From assembly GCA_946480445.1 (NCBI GenBank), contig CAMLJN010000007.1:62001-126000 (forward strand): 64,000 nt of DNA. Direction: 5' to 3'. Shown one piece after another: positions 9,190 through 19,168 of this stretch. A program made the position numbers and the translations under genes. The notes beneath the pieces are model-generated. The model ran no database searches. It saw only the letters and a list, made by a program, of their open reading frames with translations, and was not told the DNA's origin. The DNA is from an uncultured Buttiauxella sp. (GTDB lineage: Bacteria; Pseudomonadota; Gammaproteobacteria; Enterobacterales; Enterobacteriaceae). The first letter of the stretch is position 1, and every line of letters begins with the position of its first letter.

Positions 9190-11697
9190 ATGTTAAATAT
9201 AACACGATGGCCACTTAGCCGAATTAATATATGCATTTCTATAATTCTATTTGGAGTTTATTTACCGGCTTACTCTGTAGAGTTCAATACCGATATACTG
9301 GATGCTGAAGATAGGGATAACATAGACTTAGCTCGCTTTGCTGAGGCAGGATATATTATTCCTGGCGATTACACGCTCGGCCTCATGGTTAATGATCATA
9401 ATATTAAAGATGTTGACATCAGTTTTTTTGAGCGTCCGCAAAAAATATACGAAGAAAATAGTCATCCTCCGGTTGAAGCCTGTGTGACACGACAATTACT
9501 CCCTTTTTTAGGGCTAAAACCAGACGTTGAGGAGAAAGTGATTTGGTGGCATGAGGGGACCTGTGCTGATTTCTCTGAACTACCTGGTATCGACGTTCAG
9601 GGAGATATTTCTGCAGCAACTTTAAAAATCTCCGTGCCACAGGCCTGGCTTGAATATCAGGATGCTAATTGGTTACCGCCTTCGCGTTGGGAGGATGGCG
9701 TGACGGGGGCGTTAGTTGATTATAATGTTAACAGTACTTTCACTCGTTCCCGGTCAGGGGAGCAGTCCCAGAACGTTAGCGGAACGGGAGTTGTTGGCGC
9801 TAATTTTGGCCCATGGCGGCTGCGTGGCGATTGGCAATCAAATTACAATCGAACCGCTGGCAGTCAACGCAGCACGCAAAATAGCTTCGATTGGAGCAGG
9901 ATCTATGCCTATCGCAGCTTGCGTGATATAAGCGCAAAACTCACTATTGGTGAAGATTATCTGATATCCGATCTGTTCGATTCTTGGCGTTATACCGGGT
10001 TATCAGTGGTAAGCGATGATCGGATGCTGCCTCCTCGTCTGCGGGGCTATGCACCAGAAGTGACTGGCATTGCTAAAACGAATGCAAAAGTCATTATCAG
10101 CCAGCAGGGGCGCGTCATTTATCAGACCACTGTCGCCTCTGGTCCTTTCAGAATCCAGGATCTCAGCGATTCCGTGAATGGGCAATTAGATGTAAAAGTA
10201 GAAGAACAAGACGGTAGCGTTCAGACTTTTCAGATTGATACTGCGACGATTCCTTATCTAACCCGCCCGGGTCAGGTTAGATATAAAGCTTCGGCTGGCC
10301 GTCCCAGCACCTATGCTCACCATATTGAAGGGCCGGCATTTGGCCAAGGGGAAGTATCATGGGGTGTGACGAATGCGTGGTCGCTCTATGGAGGTGGGAT
10401 TTTTGCAGACCACTATAATGCCTTCGCTATTGGTATTGGTCGCGATTTATGGGAGCTCGGGGCATTATCGGCAGATATCACACAGTCTGTGGCACAGTTT
10501 CCTAATGAGGGTACCAGACAAGGTAAATCATGGCGTCTGAGCTACTCCAAAAGATTTGATGAAATTAATAGTGAGGTAACCTTTGCTGGCTATCGTTTCT
10601 CCGAGAAAAATTATATGTCTATGGGGGAGTAGCTTGATGCTCGCTACTATGGCGGTACGATTAACCACGACAAAGAATTGTATACTATTACTGCCAATAA
10701 AAATTTTGTTGATACGCGATTATCACTCTTTCTGAACTGGAGCCATCAAACCTATTGGGACAGGGACGCCAGCGATCGATATAGTTTATCGTTGAGTAGT
10801 TATTTTGATCTGGGCAACTGGAAAAATATGTCTGCCACAGTGAGTGCGGCCCGTAGTGAATATAATGGACGTAAAGATGATGCAGGATATCTTAACATCA
10901 GCGTACCTTTCGGCAGCGGGACAATCAGTTATAACGGCGTTATCGCTAATGACAGTTATGCACAAACTACCGGCTGGTATCAACGCCTTAATAACGGAGA
11001 CAGCTATCGCTTGCAGGCAGGAACCAGAAATGGACGCAACGACAGCATGAGTACACAGGCCAGTGCTTACTATATGCACAATGGCGATACGGCAGATCTG
11101 ACTACCACTATATCCTGGGTGCAGGATAGTTACTCTTCAGCCGGGATTGCCCTCTCAGGAGGAATGACAGCATCAACAGAAGGTGCAGCTCTCCACCCAG
11201 GAGGAATTCGTGGTGGGACAAGAATGATGGTAAGCACAGATGGTGTATCAGGCGTGCCAGTCGAAAAATACGAACATACAAACCGTTATGGTATCGCAGT
11301 AGTTCCGGATATTTCCAGCTACTACCGGGTAACGACATCGCTTGATGTGAATAATTTACCTGATGATATTGAAACGTCTGGTTCGGCCATTTCTGAGGCT
11401 GTACTGACCGAGGGAGCAATTGGCTTCAGGCGCTTTGAGGTGATCAAAGGTGAAAAAATTATTGCCGTAATTAATCTCAATGATGGCAGTCATCCTCCAT
11501 TTGGAGCCTCGGTGCGTAATGCGCAGAATAAAGAGTTGGGGATTGTCAGTGAAGGTGGTCTTACATGGATTAGTGGTATCAATCCAAATGAAACATTGAG
11601 TGTAAATTGGGGAAGCTCATCAAGCTGCAAGATTCAAATCCCTGAAATGATACCTCAAGGTCAGTTGTTACTGCCCTGTGTACAAAAACCTGAGTGA
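9190..11697 (+). pseudogene. Fimbrial outer-membrane usher, interrupted by an amber codon
   Basis: The two open stretches on either side of TAG 10630-10632 are in the same frame and together read as one usher of about 835 residues, the normal length of the FimD/PapC family, which secretes and assembles pilus subunits through the outer membrane. The N-terminal domain follows a signal peptide (...YLPAYSVEFNTDIL), the plug and barrel region lies around the break, and the C-terminal domains end with two cysteines (SSSCKIQ and LPCVQKPE). A TTG at 9142 and ATG at 9169 are possible earlier starts; I prefer ATG 9190 because GAGGTGG lies 12 nt upstream and it gives a good signal peptide. Everything except the single stop looks intact, so the mutation is recent, suppressed, or a sequencing error. 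Without read-through the fimbria could not be assembled. Confidence 0.85.
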
Positions 11698-11733
11698 AAT
11701 GTGATATTTTGGTAAAAGAGTGTACTAAAGATT

Positions 11734-12441
11734 ATGTTAATGAAAAAAATTTTAACTATCGCGCTTATTGCATCAACGTCATCCGCAAATGCGGCAATAG
11801 CCTTAGATCGAACCAGGATTATTTTCCCAGGTAATGCGAAAAGTATCACCTTAACGATTACCAATGAAAATAAAGAAATTCCTTATCTCGCACAATCATG
11901 GCTAGAAAACAAAAAGGGCGAAAAAATTTCCGCGCCGTTCCTTATCACGCCACCACTTCAACGCGTAGAGGGTGGAAAAAATGCGATAATTCGCATCAAT
12001 AACATCGACACGGGAACATTACCGCAGGATAGAGAATCGGTATATTGGTTCTCGGTAAGAGAAGTTCCACCTAAAAGCGACAAGCCCAATGTTCTTCAGG
12101 TAGCGCTTCAGACAAAAATAAAATTATTTTATCGGCCAGAAGGGATCATTCCTGATAAATCAGCACGATGGGATGACCAGCTCATTCTGCATCCTGGCAC
12201 TGGGGGGTTTAATGTCGAAAACCCGACACCTTATTATGTCACCATACTTGCTATCACTGGCAGTGATAAGGATATCGTCGATAAAGATTTTAAACCGGTG
12301 ATGCTGGCACCAAAATCGACTGAGCTGGTAGCCTCAAAAACATTTAAAACACCGTATGTAACAACAATTAATGACTACGGTGGCAAGCCAAAGTTACCAT
12401 TTATATGTAATGGTGGCTCATGTAAAGCAGTAAAGCCCTGA
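11734..12441 (+). CDS. Periplasmic fimbrial chaperone (first copy)
   Basis: A 235-residue PapD/FimC-type chaperone that would hold fimbrial subunits in the periplasm by donor-strand complementation and deliver them to the usher. The signal peptide ends near SANA-A. The first immunoglobulin-like domain has RTRIIFPG and the family motif DRESVYWFSVREVPP; the second has KLFYRPEGI, the usual cleft residues, and a C-terminal cysteine pair (CNGGSCKAV). ATG 11740 (MKK) is an alternative start two codons in. It follows the usher by 36 nt. Confidence 0.93.
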   Translation: MLMKKILTIALIASTSSANAAIALDRTRIIFPGNAKSITLTITNENKEIPYLAQSWLENKKGEKISAPFLITPPLQRVEGGKNAIIRINNIDTGTLPQDRESVYWFSVREVPPKSDKPNVLQVALQTKIKLFYRPEGIIPDKSARWDDQLILHPGTGGFNVENPTPYYVTILAITGSDKDIVDKDFKPVMLAPKSTELVASKTFKTPYVTTINDYGGKPKLPFICNGGSCKAVKP

Positions 12442-12472
12442 TAATATAACATCATAAAATAAGGCAGCCACC

Positions 12473-13075
12473 ATGTATTCAAATATAAATCTTGCTTGCC
12501 TTGCAATATTTATAGCCTTCAGTATATGTATGAATACGCTTGCACATGAAGGTAAACAAGATAATTGGGACGTGTATGGTCTTAATGGTGAGATGCAACT
12601 GCATGCAGGGCTGGTCGAGAGTCCCTGTTCTTTGGATATAGCATCGTCCAGTATCGATATAGACTTGGGGAGTATTTCCCAAAGGCAGTTAAAAAAGTCT
12701 GGTAGGCATTCAGCATTAGTGCCGGTACACATTATGTTGAATGATTGTATGTTCACTAATAACGTACGATCTACAACACATGGTGATAATTTATACTTTG
12801 CTCAATCTCAACCATCAGTCATGTTAAAAATTTTTGGCGATGAAGACCAGGAAGAACCCTCTTTATTCAAAATTTATGGTGATAATGAAGGGGTGGCACT
12901 GCGAGTTGAGGATAGGGAACATAAGATAATACATCCAGGGGAACCAAGTCGGCCCCAATTTTTACTTCCTGGCAGGAACGACCTTGTTTTATATGTGCAA
13001 CTTAGCAGGACAACTAAGCCGTTATCTGCTGGCACATTTCGTGCTGTGATAAATATCGAGTTAGAGTACAACTGA
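12473..13075 (+). CDS. Fimbrial subunit-like protein
   Basis: A 200-residue secreted protein with a signal peptide ending near MNTLA, a cysteine pair (ESPCSLDI and LNDCMFTN), the IDLGSIS strand seen in pilins and a C-terminus ending in INIELEYN, the alternating-hydrophobic motif with penultimate tyrosine. It is somewhat longer than the rod subunit because of an insertion after the second cysteine. Its stop overlaps the ATG of the next gene by 1 nt, so the two are coupled. Confidence 0.85.
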   Translation: MYSNINLACLAIFIAFSICMNTLAHEGKQDNWDVYGLNGEMQLHAGLVESPCSLDIASSSIDIDLGSISQRQLKKSGRHSALVPVHIMLNDCMFTNNVRSTTHGDNLYFAQSQPSVMLKIFGDEDQEEPSLFKIYGDNEGVALRVEDREHKIIHPGEPSRPQFLLPGRNDLVLYVQLSRTTKPLSAGTFRAVINIELEYN

Positions 13076-13575
13076 TGAAAGAAATATTGTTTATCGCAGG
13101 GCTGTTTTTTTTCGTAGGGAATGTGCATGCTGATACAGATGTTAACTTTAGAGGAACATTAATTGTTGACCCCTGCATTGTGAACACCTCTTCTGCCGAG
13201 CAAACGATAGAGTTTGGAAACATTGCAGCAAGTACCTTTATCAATCATAAGCGCAGTGCTGGTGAACGTTTTAAAATTACACTTGCAGAGTGTGATTTAT
13301 CTCTGGGATCTACAGTTTCAATCACTTTTAATGGTACTGCGGCAGGACAACAGCCTGATGCCTTTTCAGTTACTGGAACCGCGGAAGGGATAGGTATCGT
13401 GTTAGAAGATGCAGAAGGAAAGATGATAACTCCAAACGTTTCGCTCGAGTCATTGCCATTAAACGCGGGTGAGACAGTCCTTGAGTATATGGCATATGTT
13501 CAGGGGCCAGACTATAAGGAAATAAAGCAAGGTTCCTTTGTATCGCAAGTGACATTTACACTCGCCTATGAATAA
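13075..13575 (+). CDS. Fimbrial subunit
   Basis: A 166-residue pilin with a signal peptide cut near VHA-D, Cys pair (VDPCIVN and LAECDLS), the VSITFNG strand and a C-terminus ending in FTLAYE. Among the minor subunits it is closest in style to the major pilin. It overlaps the gene before by 1 nt and the second chaperone by 8 nt, so translation is likely coupled along the operon. Confidence 0.88.
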   Translation: MKEILFIAGLFFFVGNVHADTDVNFRGTLIVDPCIVNTSSAEQTIEFGNIAASTFINHKRSAGERFKITLAECDLSLGSTVSITFNGTAAGQQPDAFSVTGTAEGIGIVLEDAEGKMITPNVSLESLPLNAGETVLEYMAYVQGPDYKEIKQGSFVSQVTFTLAYE

Positions 13576-14356
13576 GGTTATTTTTATGTATATTCGTTTA
13601 GGATCCTTAGTAACATTGGCTCTCTTGGCTAGCGTCTCATTTTCTCTTAATGCCGCATTAACGGTAGATCGTTCTCGTCTTGTGCTTAACGAAGGCGATA
13701 AGTCCATCAAAGTTAATGTTACGAATCAAAATGCGCAAGATCCTTACCTTGCTCAAGGCTGGATAGAGGATGAGAATGAGAAAAAAATGTCCGGTCCTCT
13801 GATGGTGCTTCCCCCGATCCAACGAATTGAAGCTGGGGGGAAAGCATTGCTCAGGATCCAGACAATACCGGACATTCAGAATCTGCCTAAAGATCGGGAA
13901 AGCGTTTTCTTCTTTAATCTGAGGGAAATCCCCCCCAGGAATACAAAATCGAATGTATTGACATTGGCAATACAGACAAGATTGAAAGTGTTCTATCGGC
14001 CTGCAGCTATACAGGTAGCGCGTAATGCAGATACTGTTCCAGGGGTTGAGGCTCTCACTCTTGTCAAAAAAGGGGACGATTATTTCATTGATAACCCTAC
14101 GCCCTACCATTTCTCCTTTGTAGAATTACGCGATGGTTTAAAAGGTAATAGTGTAGGTAGCTTTAAACCGCTAATGGCTGGCCCCTATGCAGAAACTCAT
14201 TTGCTGGATTCATCATTAACCAGCCAAACGCCGGTGCTGATGTTCATTAACGATCAAGGGGGCCAGCGCCTGTTACCGTTTAACTGTTCTGGCAATCTTT
14301 GTAAGGCTGGCAAAGTTATGATTGCCGAATCAAAAGCAGGATATCCTAATGTATAA
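13568..14356 (+). CDS. Periplasmic fimbrial chaperone (second copy)
   Basis: A 262-residue PapD-like chaperone with signal peptide ending near SLNA-A, RSRLVLNEGDKSIKV in strand A-B, the DRESVFFFNLREIPP motif and KVFYRPAAIQ in the linker region, plus a C-terminal cysteine pair (CSGNLCKAG). It is clearly diverged from the first chaperone at 11734 rather than a recent duplicate. Two chaperones in one fimbrial operon suggest that each serves a different subset of subunits; that is inference. An alternative start at 13586 (MYIRLGS) lies six codons in. Confidence 0.92.
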   Translation: MNKVIFMYIRLGSLVTLALLASVSFSLNAALTVDRSRLVLNEGDKSIKVNVTNQNAQDPYLAQGWIEDENEKKMSGPLMVLPPIQRIEAGGKALLRIQTIPDIQNLPKDRESVFFFNLREIPPRNTKSNVLTLAIQTRLKVFYRPAAIQVARNADTVPGVEALTLVKKGDDYFIDNPTPYHFSFVELRDGLKGNSVGSFKPLMAGPYAETHLLDSSLTSQTPVLMFINDQGGQRLLPFNCSGNLCKAGKVMIAESKAGYPNV

Positions 14357-14870
14357 GACCGCTATGAGCAAAGTGTCCAGACTATTGCTTGTTTTTCCGT
14401 TTATTACGTGGTTAACGACAACAAACGCCGCTGTTGAACAAGGTACCACGGTAAACGTCAGGGGAACGCTGATTGACCCACCACCTTGCTTTCTGAATGA
14501 GGAACAACCTCTGGAAATTAATTTTGGTGATAAAGTCGGGATTAAAAAAGTAGCAAGCGGAATATATCGGCAGCCATTAGATATCGACGTTCGGTGTGAA
14601 GAATCAAGTAAACCCTGGCAATTGGTTATCTCCTGGTATGGAAACACGGCGACGTTTGATGCCGATAATGCATCCATTGTCACAGCTGAACAGGCCGATT
14701 TAGGCGTAAAGATTTATGCAGATGGTAAACCTTTTCCACTTAAAACATTACTAAAAGTCAATGGTGAGACACTACCAAAACTAGAGGCGATATTGGTCCA
14801 AAGAGAAGGCATAGAGCTTAAAGAAGGGGCATTTACTGCCCGTGGTGTTTTAAGGGCTGAATATCAATAG
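14349..14870 (+). CDS. Minor fimbrial subunit
   Basis: A pilin-like subunit of about 173 residues. I choose ATG 14349 (MYKTAMSKVSR) because GCAGGA lies 7 nt upstream and the signal peptide then ends naturally near TNA-A; the frame could also be opened by TTG 14322. Cysteines in PPPCFLN and DVRCEES form the expected pair, followed by LVISWYGNTATFD and a C-terminus ending in VLRAEYQ. The layout resembles the FimF/FimG or PapF/SmfF type of adaptor subunits. It overlaps the second chaperone by 8 nt. Confidence 0.86.
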   Translation: MYKTAMSKVSRLLLVFPFITWLTTTNAAVEQGTTVNVRGTLIDPPPCFLNEEQPLEINFGDKVGIKKVASGIYRQPLDIDVRCEESSKPWQLVISWYGNTATFDADNASIVTAEQADLGVKIYADGKPFPLKTLLKVNGETLPKLEAILVQREGIELKEGAFTARGVLRAEYQ

Positions 14871-14958
14871 CTATAGGATTGAGAATAATCTCATAAATAA
14901 CTTATTGAATTTATAATGTCGTCTTTGTAATTAGACTCTTACATTTAATTAAGCCGAA

Positions 14959-15516
14959 ATGGACACGATGGTATTTTCAAGAAACATTTATAGAATGGCT
15001 GGTTTTCTATATAGAAGAATTCTCCTGTTTATCGGGATATCAATGATATTAGGATGCTATAGCAATAAGGTGTTTTGTAACATAGACCATGGCTACTTAG
15101 ATATCAATATTCATGGTGAACTATATGCACCTATTTGCAAAATCAATAATGGAGCAGATATTGATATCGACTACGGCTCGATAAAAATTGATAGTCTGGA
15201 TAATGAACAGGTTATCATTCCACTGGATTACAATATTCAATGTGAAGGTGTCAGCACCAACAACTCCGTTTCAATAACGGCTAGCGGTGATGCCGCTGGA
15301 TTTGATGCCGATAAAGCGACAGTAAAGACAAACGAGTTCGCTAACTTAGGTGTTAAAGTCTATATAGACAACAAACCAATGGTTTTAGGAAATAAATATA
15401 GCGTAAAGCTCTCAACTCCACCGGTTGTTGCAGTGCAATTACTAAAACAAAAAAACACTTCGATAACAAGTGGTGATTTTAGTACAAAGATAGTATTGAC
15501 CGCAGCATATAATTAA
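14959..15516 (+). CDS. Minor fimbrial subunit
   Basis: A 185-residue pilin-like protein with a hydrophobic signal region (LLFIGISMILG), cysteines in YAPICKIN and NIQCEGV, the strand SVSITASGDAAGFDA and a C-terminus ending in IVLTAAYN. Its middle strongly resembles the preceding subunit (DADKATVKTNEFANLGVKVY against DADNASIVTAEQADLGVKIY), so the two are probably tip adaptor paralogues. It is separated from that gene by 88 AT-rich nt and precedes the adhesin by 22 nt. Confidence 0.86.
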   Translation: MDTMVFSRNIYRMAGFLYRRILLFIGISMILGCYSNKVFCNIDHGYLDINIHGELYAPICKINNGADIDIDYGSIKIDSLDNEQVIIPLDYNIQCEGVSTNNSVSITASGDAAGFDADKATVKTNEFANLGVKVYIDNKPMVLGNKYSVKLSTPPVVAVQLLKQKNTSITSGDFSTKIVLTAAYN

Positions 15517-15538
15517 AAATCTTTTATGAGTTTCTGAG

Positions 15539-16474
15539 ATGAAAAAGGTTCAAATTCTGGTAGCCCTCATTTTCTGTTTCATCAGTCATTCAGTTATGGC
15601 ATTTAGTTGCCAACTGAATGGAGTCAACATCTCTAATGGGAGCACTGCTAGTATTACCGTTCCTGTTGGTCCTGAAATTATTAGTGGTAAAAATGTTATC
15701 ATTGACTTCTCAAAATATGTTAGCTGTGCCGTAACAGGCATTGACTATGGTTTTACTGATTATATCAACACTTATGCAGTAAGTGGCAACGGTTCCATTG
15801 TCTTTGAGAATAAACTATACGGCAAAGACGGAGGCTCGAACATCAACGGCAAAGATTATAATATTCCAGTGCCTGCAAATGTTTTAATTTATACACTCAA
15901 GGATTATAACAAATACATCCCGTTACCTATTGAGTCATATTTAAATGTTGGTAACGAGCCTGATGGGGTAGAAATTAAAGCGGGTGACTTACTCTTAACG
16001 TTAGGAATGAAACAAACCAACAATAAAGATGCTACTTATAACCTTTACACTTGGAAAGTGTACGCGGCTAACGATACGTATGTTTCATTATCAAGTTGCA
16101 AGATAAACAACAACGGCACTATGGATGTTGACTTTGGCAGCCTAAATAGTGCGGATATTGACCAGGGCGTAAATCACTCGATTGGAAAATCCGTAAATTA
16201 TTCATGCGATAATTCCGTTAACCATACGGTTGCTCTTAAGTTAATTCCTTCTACTAATGGGAATGATTTTACAACAACCATAGAAGGTCTGAATGTTGAT
16301 ATTTATAGAGGAAGTGAGAAGCTTAAGCCAAACACCTTTTTTTATACAGACTTAAATAACGGCTCGGGAAATGATACAATAACTTTCTCTTTAGTTAAAG
16401 ATAAGAATTATCCAGGTAAAGTTAAAGATGGGGCATTTAGCAGTAATGTTGTTCTGGTTATGTCTAATCCGTGA
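15539..16474 (+). CDS. Two-domain fimbrial tip adhesin
   Basis: A 311-residue last gene of the cluster, with signal peptide ending at VMA-F. The N-terminal half (about residues 22-180) has its own cysteines (FSCQLN and VSCAVT) and resembles no pilin, as expected of a receptor-binding lectin domain. The C-terminal half (about 185-311) is a pilin domain with CKINNN, NYSCDN and a DGAFSSNVVLVM end, the part that joins the fimbrial tip. Size and design match FimH/MrkD-type adhesins. Receptor specificity cannot be read from the sequence. Confidence 0.85.
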   Translation: MKKVQILVALIFCFISHSVMAFSCQLNGVNISNGSTASITVPVGPEIISGKNVIIDFSKYVSCAVTGIDYGFTDYINTYAVSGNGSIVFENKLYGKDGGSNINGKDYNIPVPANVLIYTLKDYNKYIPLPIESYLNVGNEPDGVEIKAGDLLLTLGMKQTNNKDATYNLYTWKVYAANDTYVSLSSCKINNNGTMDVDFGSLNSADIDQGVNHSIGKSVNYSCDNSVNHTVALKLIPSTNGNDFTTTIEGLNVDIYRGSEKLKPNTFFYTDLNNGSGNDTITFSLVKDKNYPGKVKDGAFSSNVVLVMSNP

Positions 16475-16500
16475 TTTTATTTCGAGCAATGAGCCATATA

Positions 16501-16535
16501 GTCAGGATACCGTTTCCTGACTTATTTCATTTAAT
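16501..16535 (+). terminator. Intrinsic terminator of the fimbrial operon
   Basis: GTCAGGA and TCCTGAC form a 7-bp stem around TACCGTT at 16501-16521, followed by a T-rich tail (TTATTTCATTT). It lies 27 nt after the adhesin stop codon and no further fimbrial gene follows, so it probably ends the operon. Confidence 0.7.
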
Positions 16536-16628
16536 AGAATCTTTAAGGGTAATAAAAGAATGGCTATTTTTTCTAAAGTATGAATTTTATAGTTTTTTCG
16601 AAGCTATCTTCTAAATTAGTCATCTTTA

Positions 16629-17710
<1,082 letters not shown>

Positions 17711-17812
17711 TATGCTTGATGCTTACAGTAGTCCCCATCCTTGGGTTTGGCTGATTCGATTTCCTTAACGGATAGAGGTTTGGTTTGTCTTGCCATTGCC
17801 GGGTTTTCATAG

Positions 17813-17857
17813 TTTTAGGCACCTCAAAAACAATAAAGCTTTATGAGGTGCCTAAAA
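17813..17857. repeat. 14-bp perfect inverted repeat
   Basis: TTTTAGGCACCTCA at 17813-17826 is repeated in inverse at 17844-17857 with a 17-nt spacer. On either strand the stem is followed by A rather than T residues, so it is not an ordinary terminator. It could be a protein-binding site or a recombination-end remnant at the island border. Confidence 0.85.
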
Positions 17858-17912
17858 GGTTCGGATTTAATGAGTTGGCATCAGACTTCGCGGGACAAAT
17901 TGCAGGCACAAA

Positions 17913-17944
17913 AAAGCCCGCAGGGCTTGCGCCGTGCGGGCTTT
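17913..17944. terminator. Strong bidirectional hairpin terminator
   Basis: AAAGCCCGC and GCGGGCTTT form a 9-bp stem around a 14-nt loop, with extra A residues on the left and T residues on the right. It could stop transcription from the toxin-antitoxin block on the minus strand and anything arriving from the left. Confidence 0.75.
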
Positions 17945-18188
17945 CGACTTCATCAGGTGGCTCTGGTAACCACTGACGGAGGATTTTGGGCTGGCGGAGT
18001 CTGAATTGGTTGCGTAACTTGTTGTTTAATAGTTTGTAATCTTTAATTCAATTTTCAATTTGGTCCCATTGTTGGTCCTAAAAGAAAATGTCAGGTTTTT
18101 TGCAGGGGAGGGGAGGTTACAGTAGAAGTCTCTTCGTCTGTGACGATTAGCATTTTGCTTTCCTTTAGTCTGCTCTGTATTTAAGCGT

Positions 18189-18518
18189 TTATTTCACATT
18201 AGTTTTTAGCAAGCCGGTAGAGCGCCTTGCTCGCAGAATATCCACTATGGAAATATACGGGGTTTGTTCTTGCCACGAAAATCCCTTTCGGTCGATACGG
18301 ACAAGCCCGTATTTTTCGACAAGAAAGTTCACCGCATCGCTGAGCGATACTCCAGCATCAATATGTTCTCGTATGGTGGTTTCATTACTGAACGGTGTGT
18401 CATTCAACGTCAGGCCATAGTGCTGCGATAACAGATGAGTCAGCAGCCGTTGCCAGGTTTCAACGGGTGACAGATTGGGCTGAGTCGCCCGTGTCGGGTG
18501 TGATGATAAGGTTTGCAT
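18189..18518 (-). CDS. cbtA: CbtA/YkfI/YpjF-family toxin
   Basis: A 109-residue toxin of the type IV CbtA (YeeV) family, which in E. coli binds MreB and FtsZ and blocks cell elongation and division. Family hallmarks are [23 protein letters not shown] near residues 23-45, the [20 protein letters not shown] block and the [17 protein letters not shown]-terminus. It is slightly shorter than YeeV but close to YkfI. It lies 37 nt downstream of its CbeA-type antitoxin gene on the same strand, the standard order. Confidence 0.9.
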   Translation of the reverse strand: MQTLSSHPTRATQPNLSPVETWQRLLTHLLSQHYGLTLNDTPFSNETTIREHIDAGVSLSDAVNFLVEKYGLVRIDRKGFSWQEQTPYISIVDILRARRSTGLLKTNVK

Positions 18519-18555
18519 GATGTTTGCTCTATGAGTTTAAGAGATAAGCGTAGAG

Positions 18556-18921
18556 TTAATGGGGTTCAGGCTGGTCGGGATAAATAGCGATGTAGACATA
18601 GCCACAGGAGCCGAGTGTGTCAGCTTCGCAAGTCAGTCCATTGTGATATAGCGTGACGCAGTGCTGATGCAGGGGAGAGAGTTCTCCGCTGGTGAGCATC
18701 AATTCCAGTTGTTTGAGTATCAACGGAAAGGCCTGGTCGAGGCGCAATGCATCGTTGTCGCTGAAAGCACCGTTGAATCCGGCCCTGTCAGCGAGAAAAT
18801 GCACCCGGTTGCCTTCCTGCACCAGACGAGCGCCAAAACAGGGTGTGATTGTGCGCTTTAGTCCCCACTGCTGGCAGGTAAGATTCTCCGGTTTGGTACC
18901 GGATTCTGAGTGATTGTTCAT
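18556..18921 (-). CDS. cbeA: CbeA/YeeU-family antitoxin
   Basis: A 121-residue protein of the CbeA (YeeU/YafW/YfjZ) family. Known members counter CbtA indirectly by stabilising MreB and FtsZ bundles (type IV antitoxin). Typical blocks are WGLKRTITPCFGARLVQEGN near residues 19-38, DQAFPLILKQLELMLTSGEL and the C-terminal GSCGYVYIAIYP. It sits between the DUF987 gene and the toxin gene in the usual CP4 order. Confidence 0.93.
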   Translation of the reverse strand: MNNHSESGTKPENLTCQQWGLKRTITPCFGARLVQEGNRVHFLADRAGFNGAFSDNDALRLDQAFPLILKQLELMLTSGELSPLHQHCVTLYHNGLTCEADTLGSCGYVYIAIYPDQPEPH

Positions 18922-18946
18922 TATTGTTCCTGATTAAAGGGAAGGA

Positions 18947-19168
18947 TTAATTAAGAGTGACACTTCGAAGAATTACATAGGGACCATTGCGATCCTGACG
19001 GCGCTCAGCAAAGACGGCCAGAACGCCGCGTATGTCCTGAACTTCCCGGCCAGCATAATGGCAGATACTGCCAGACCATTTATATTTGCCGGTACAGAAG
19101 CGAAACAGTCGGGAGCCAGGATGTTGCCGGTACAGAGCCATGGCCTGGCGCTTACTGATGATTTTCAT
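18947..19168 (-). CDS. DUF987 protein, YeeT/YkfH/YpjJ-like
   Basis: A 73-residue protein of the DUF987 family (MKIISKRQAMALYRQHPGSR, then GSICHYAGREVQDIRGVLAV). Its function is unknown, but it is a fixed member of the CP4 block between the RadC-like and CbeA genes. Its start overlaps the end of the RadC-like gene by 4 nt, which indicates translational coupling. Confidence 0.9.
   Translation of the reverse strand: MKIISKRQAMALYRQHPGSRLFRFCTGKYKWSGSICHYAGREVQDIRGVLAVFAERRQDRNGPYVILRSVTLN

Larger units (their letters stand above)
17711..18188. other. Left boundary region of the CP4-like island, no gene assigned
   Basis: Non-coding by my reading, apart from an open frame at 17785-17976 whose C-terminal part (AGTKKPAGLAPCGLSTS) is encoded by the terminator hairpin and is probably not a gene. 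It holds a 14-bp perfect inverted repeat (17813-17857), a strong hairpin (17913-17944), and near 18060 a pair of short direct repeats (TTGGTCC at 18059 and TTGGTCC at 18072) of the kind often seen near integrase-type attachment sites. No tRNA or integrase gene is present. Confidence 0.5.

Noticed and set aside
17785-17976. Open frame of 63 codons at the island border
   Set aside because: Much of it is encoded by an inverted repeat and a terminator hairpin; no ribosome binding site or family resemblance.
18059-18079. Attachment site from the TTGGTCC direct repeats
   Set aside because: The repeats are too short and there is no tRNA, integrase or second copy in the window to support an att site.
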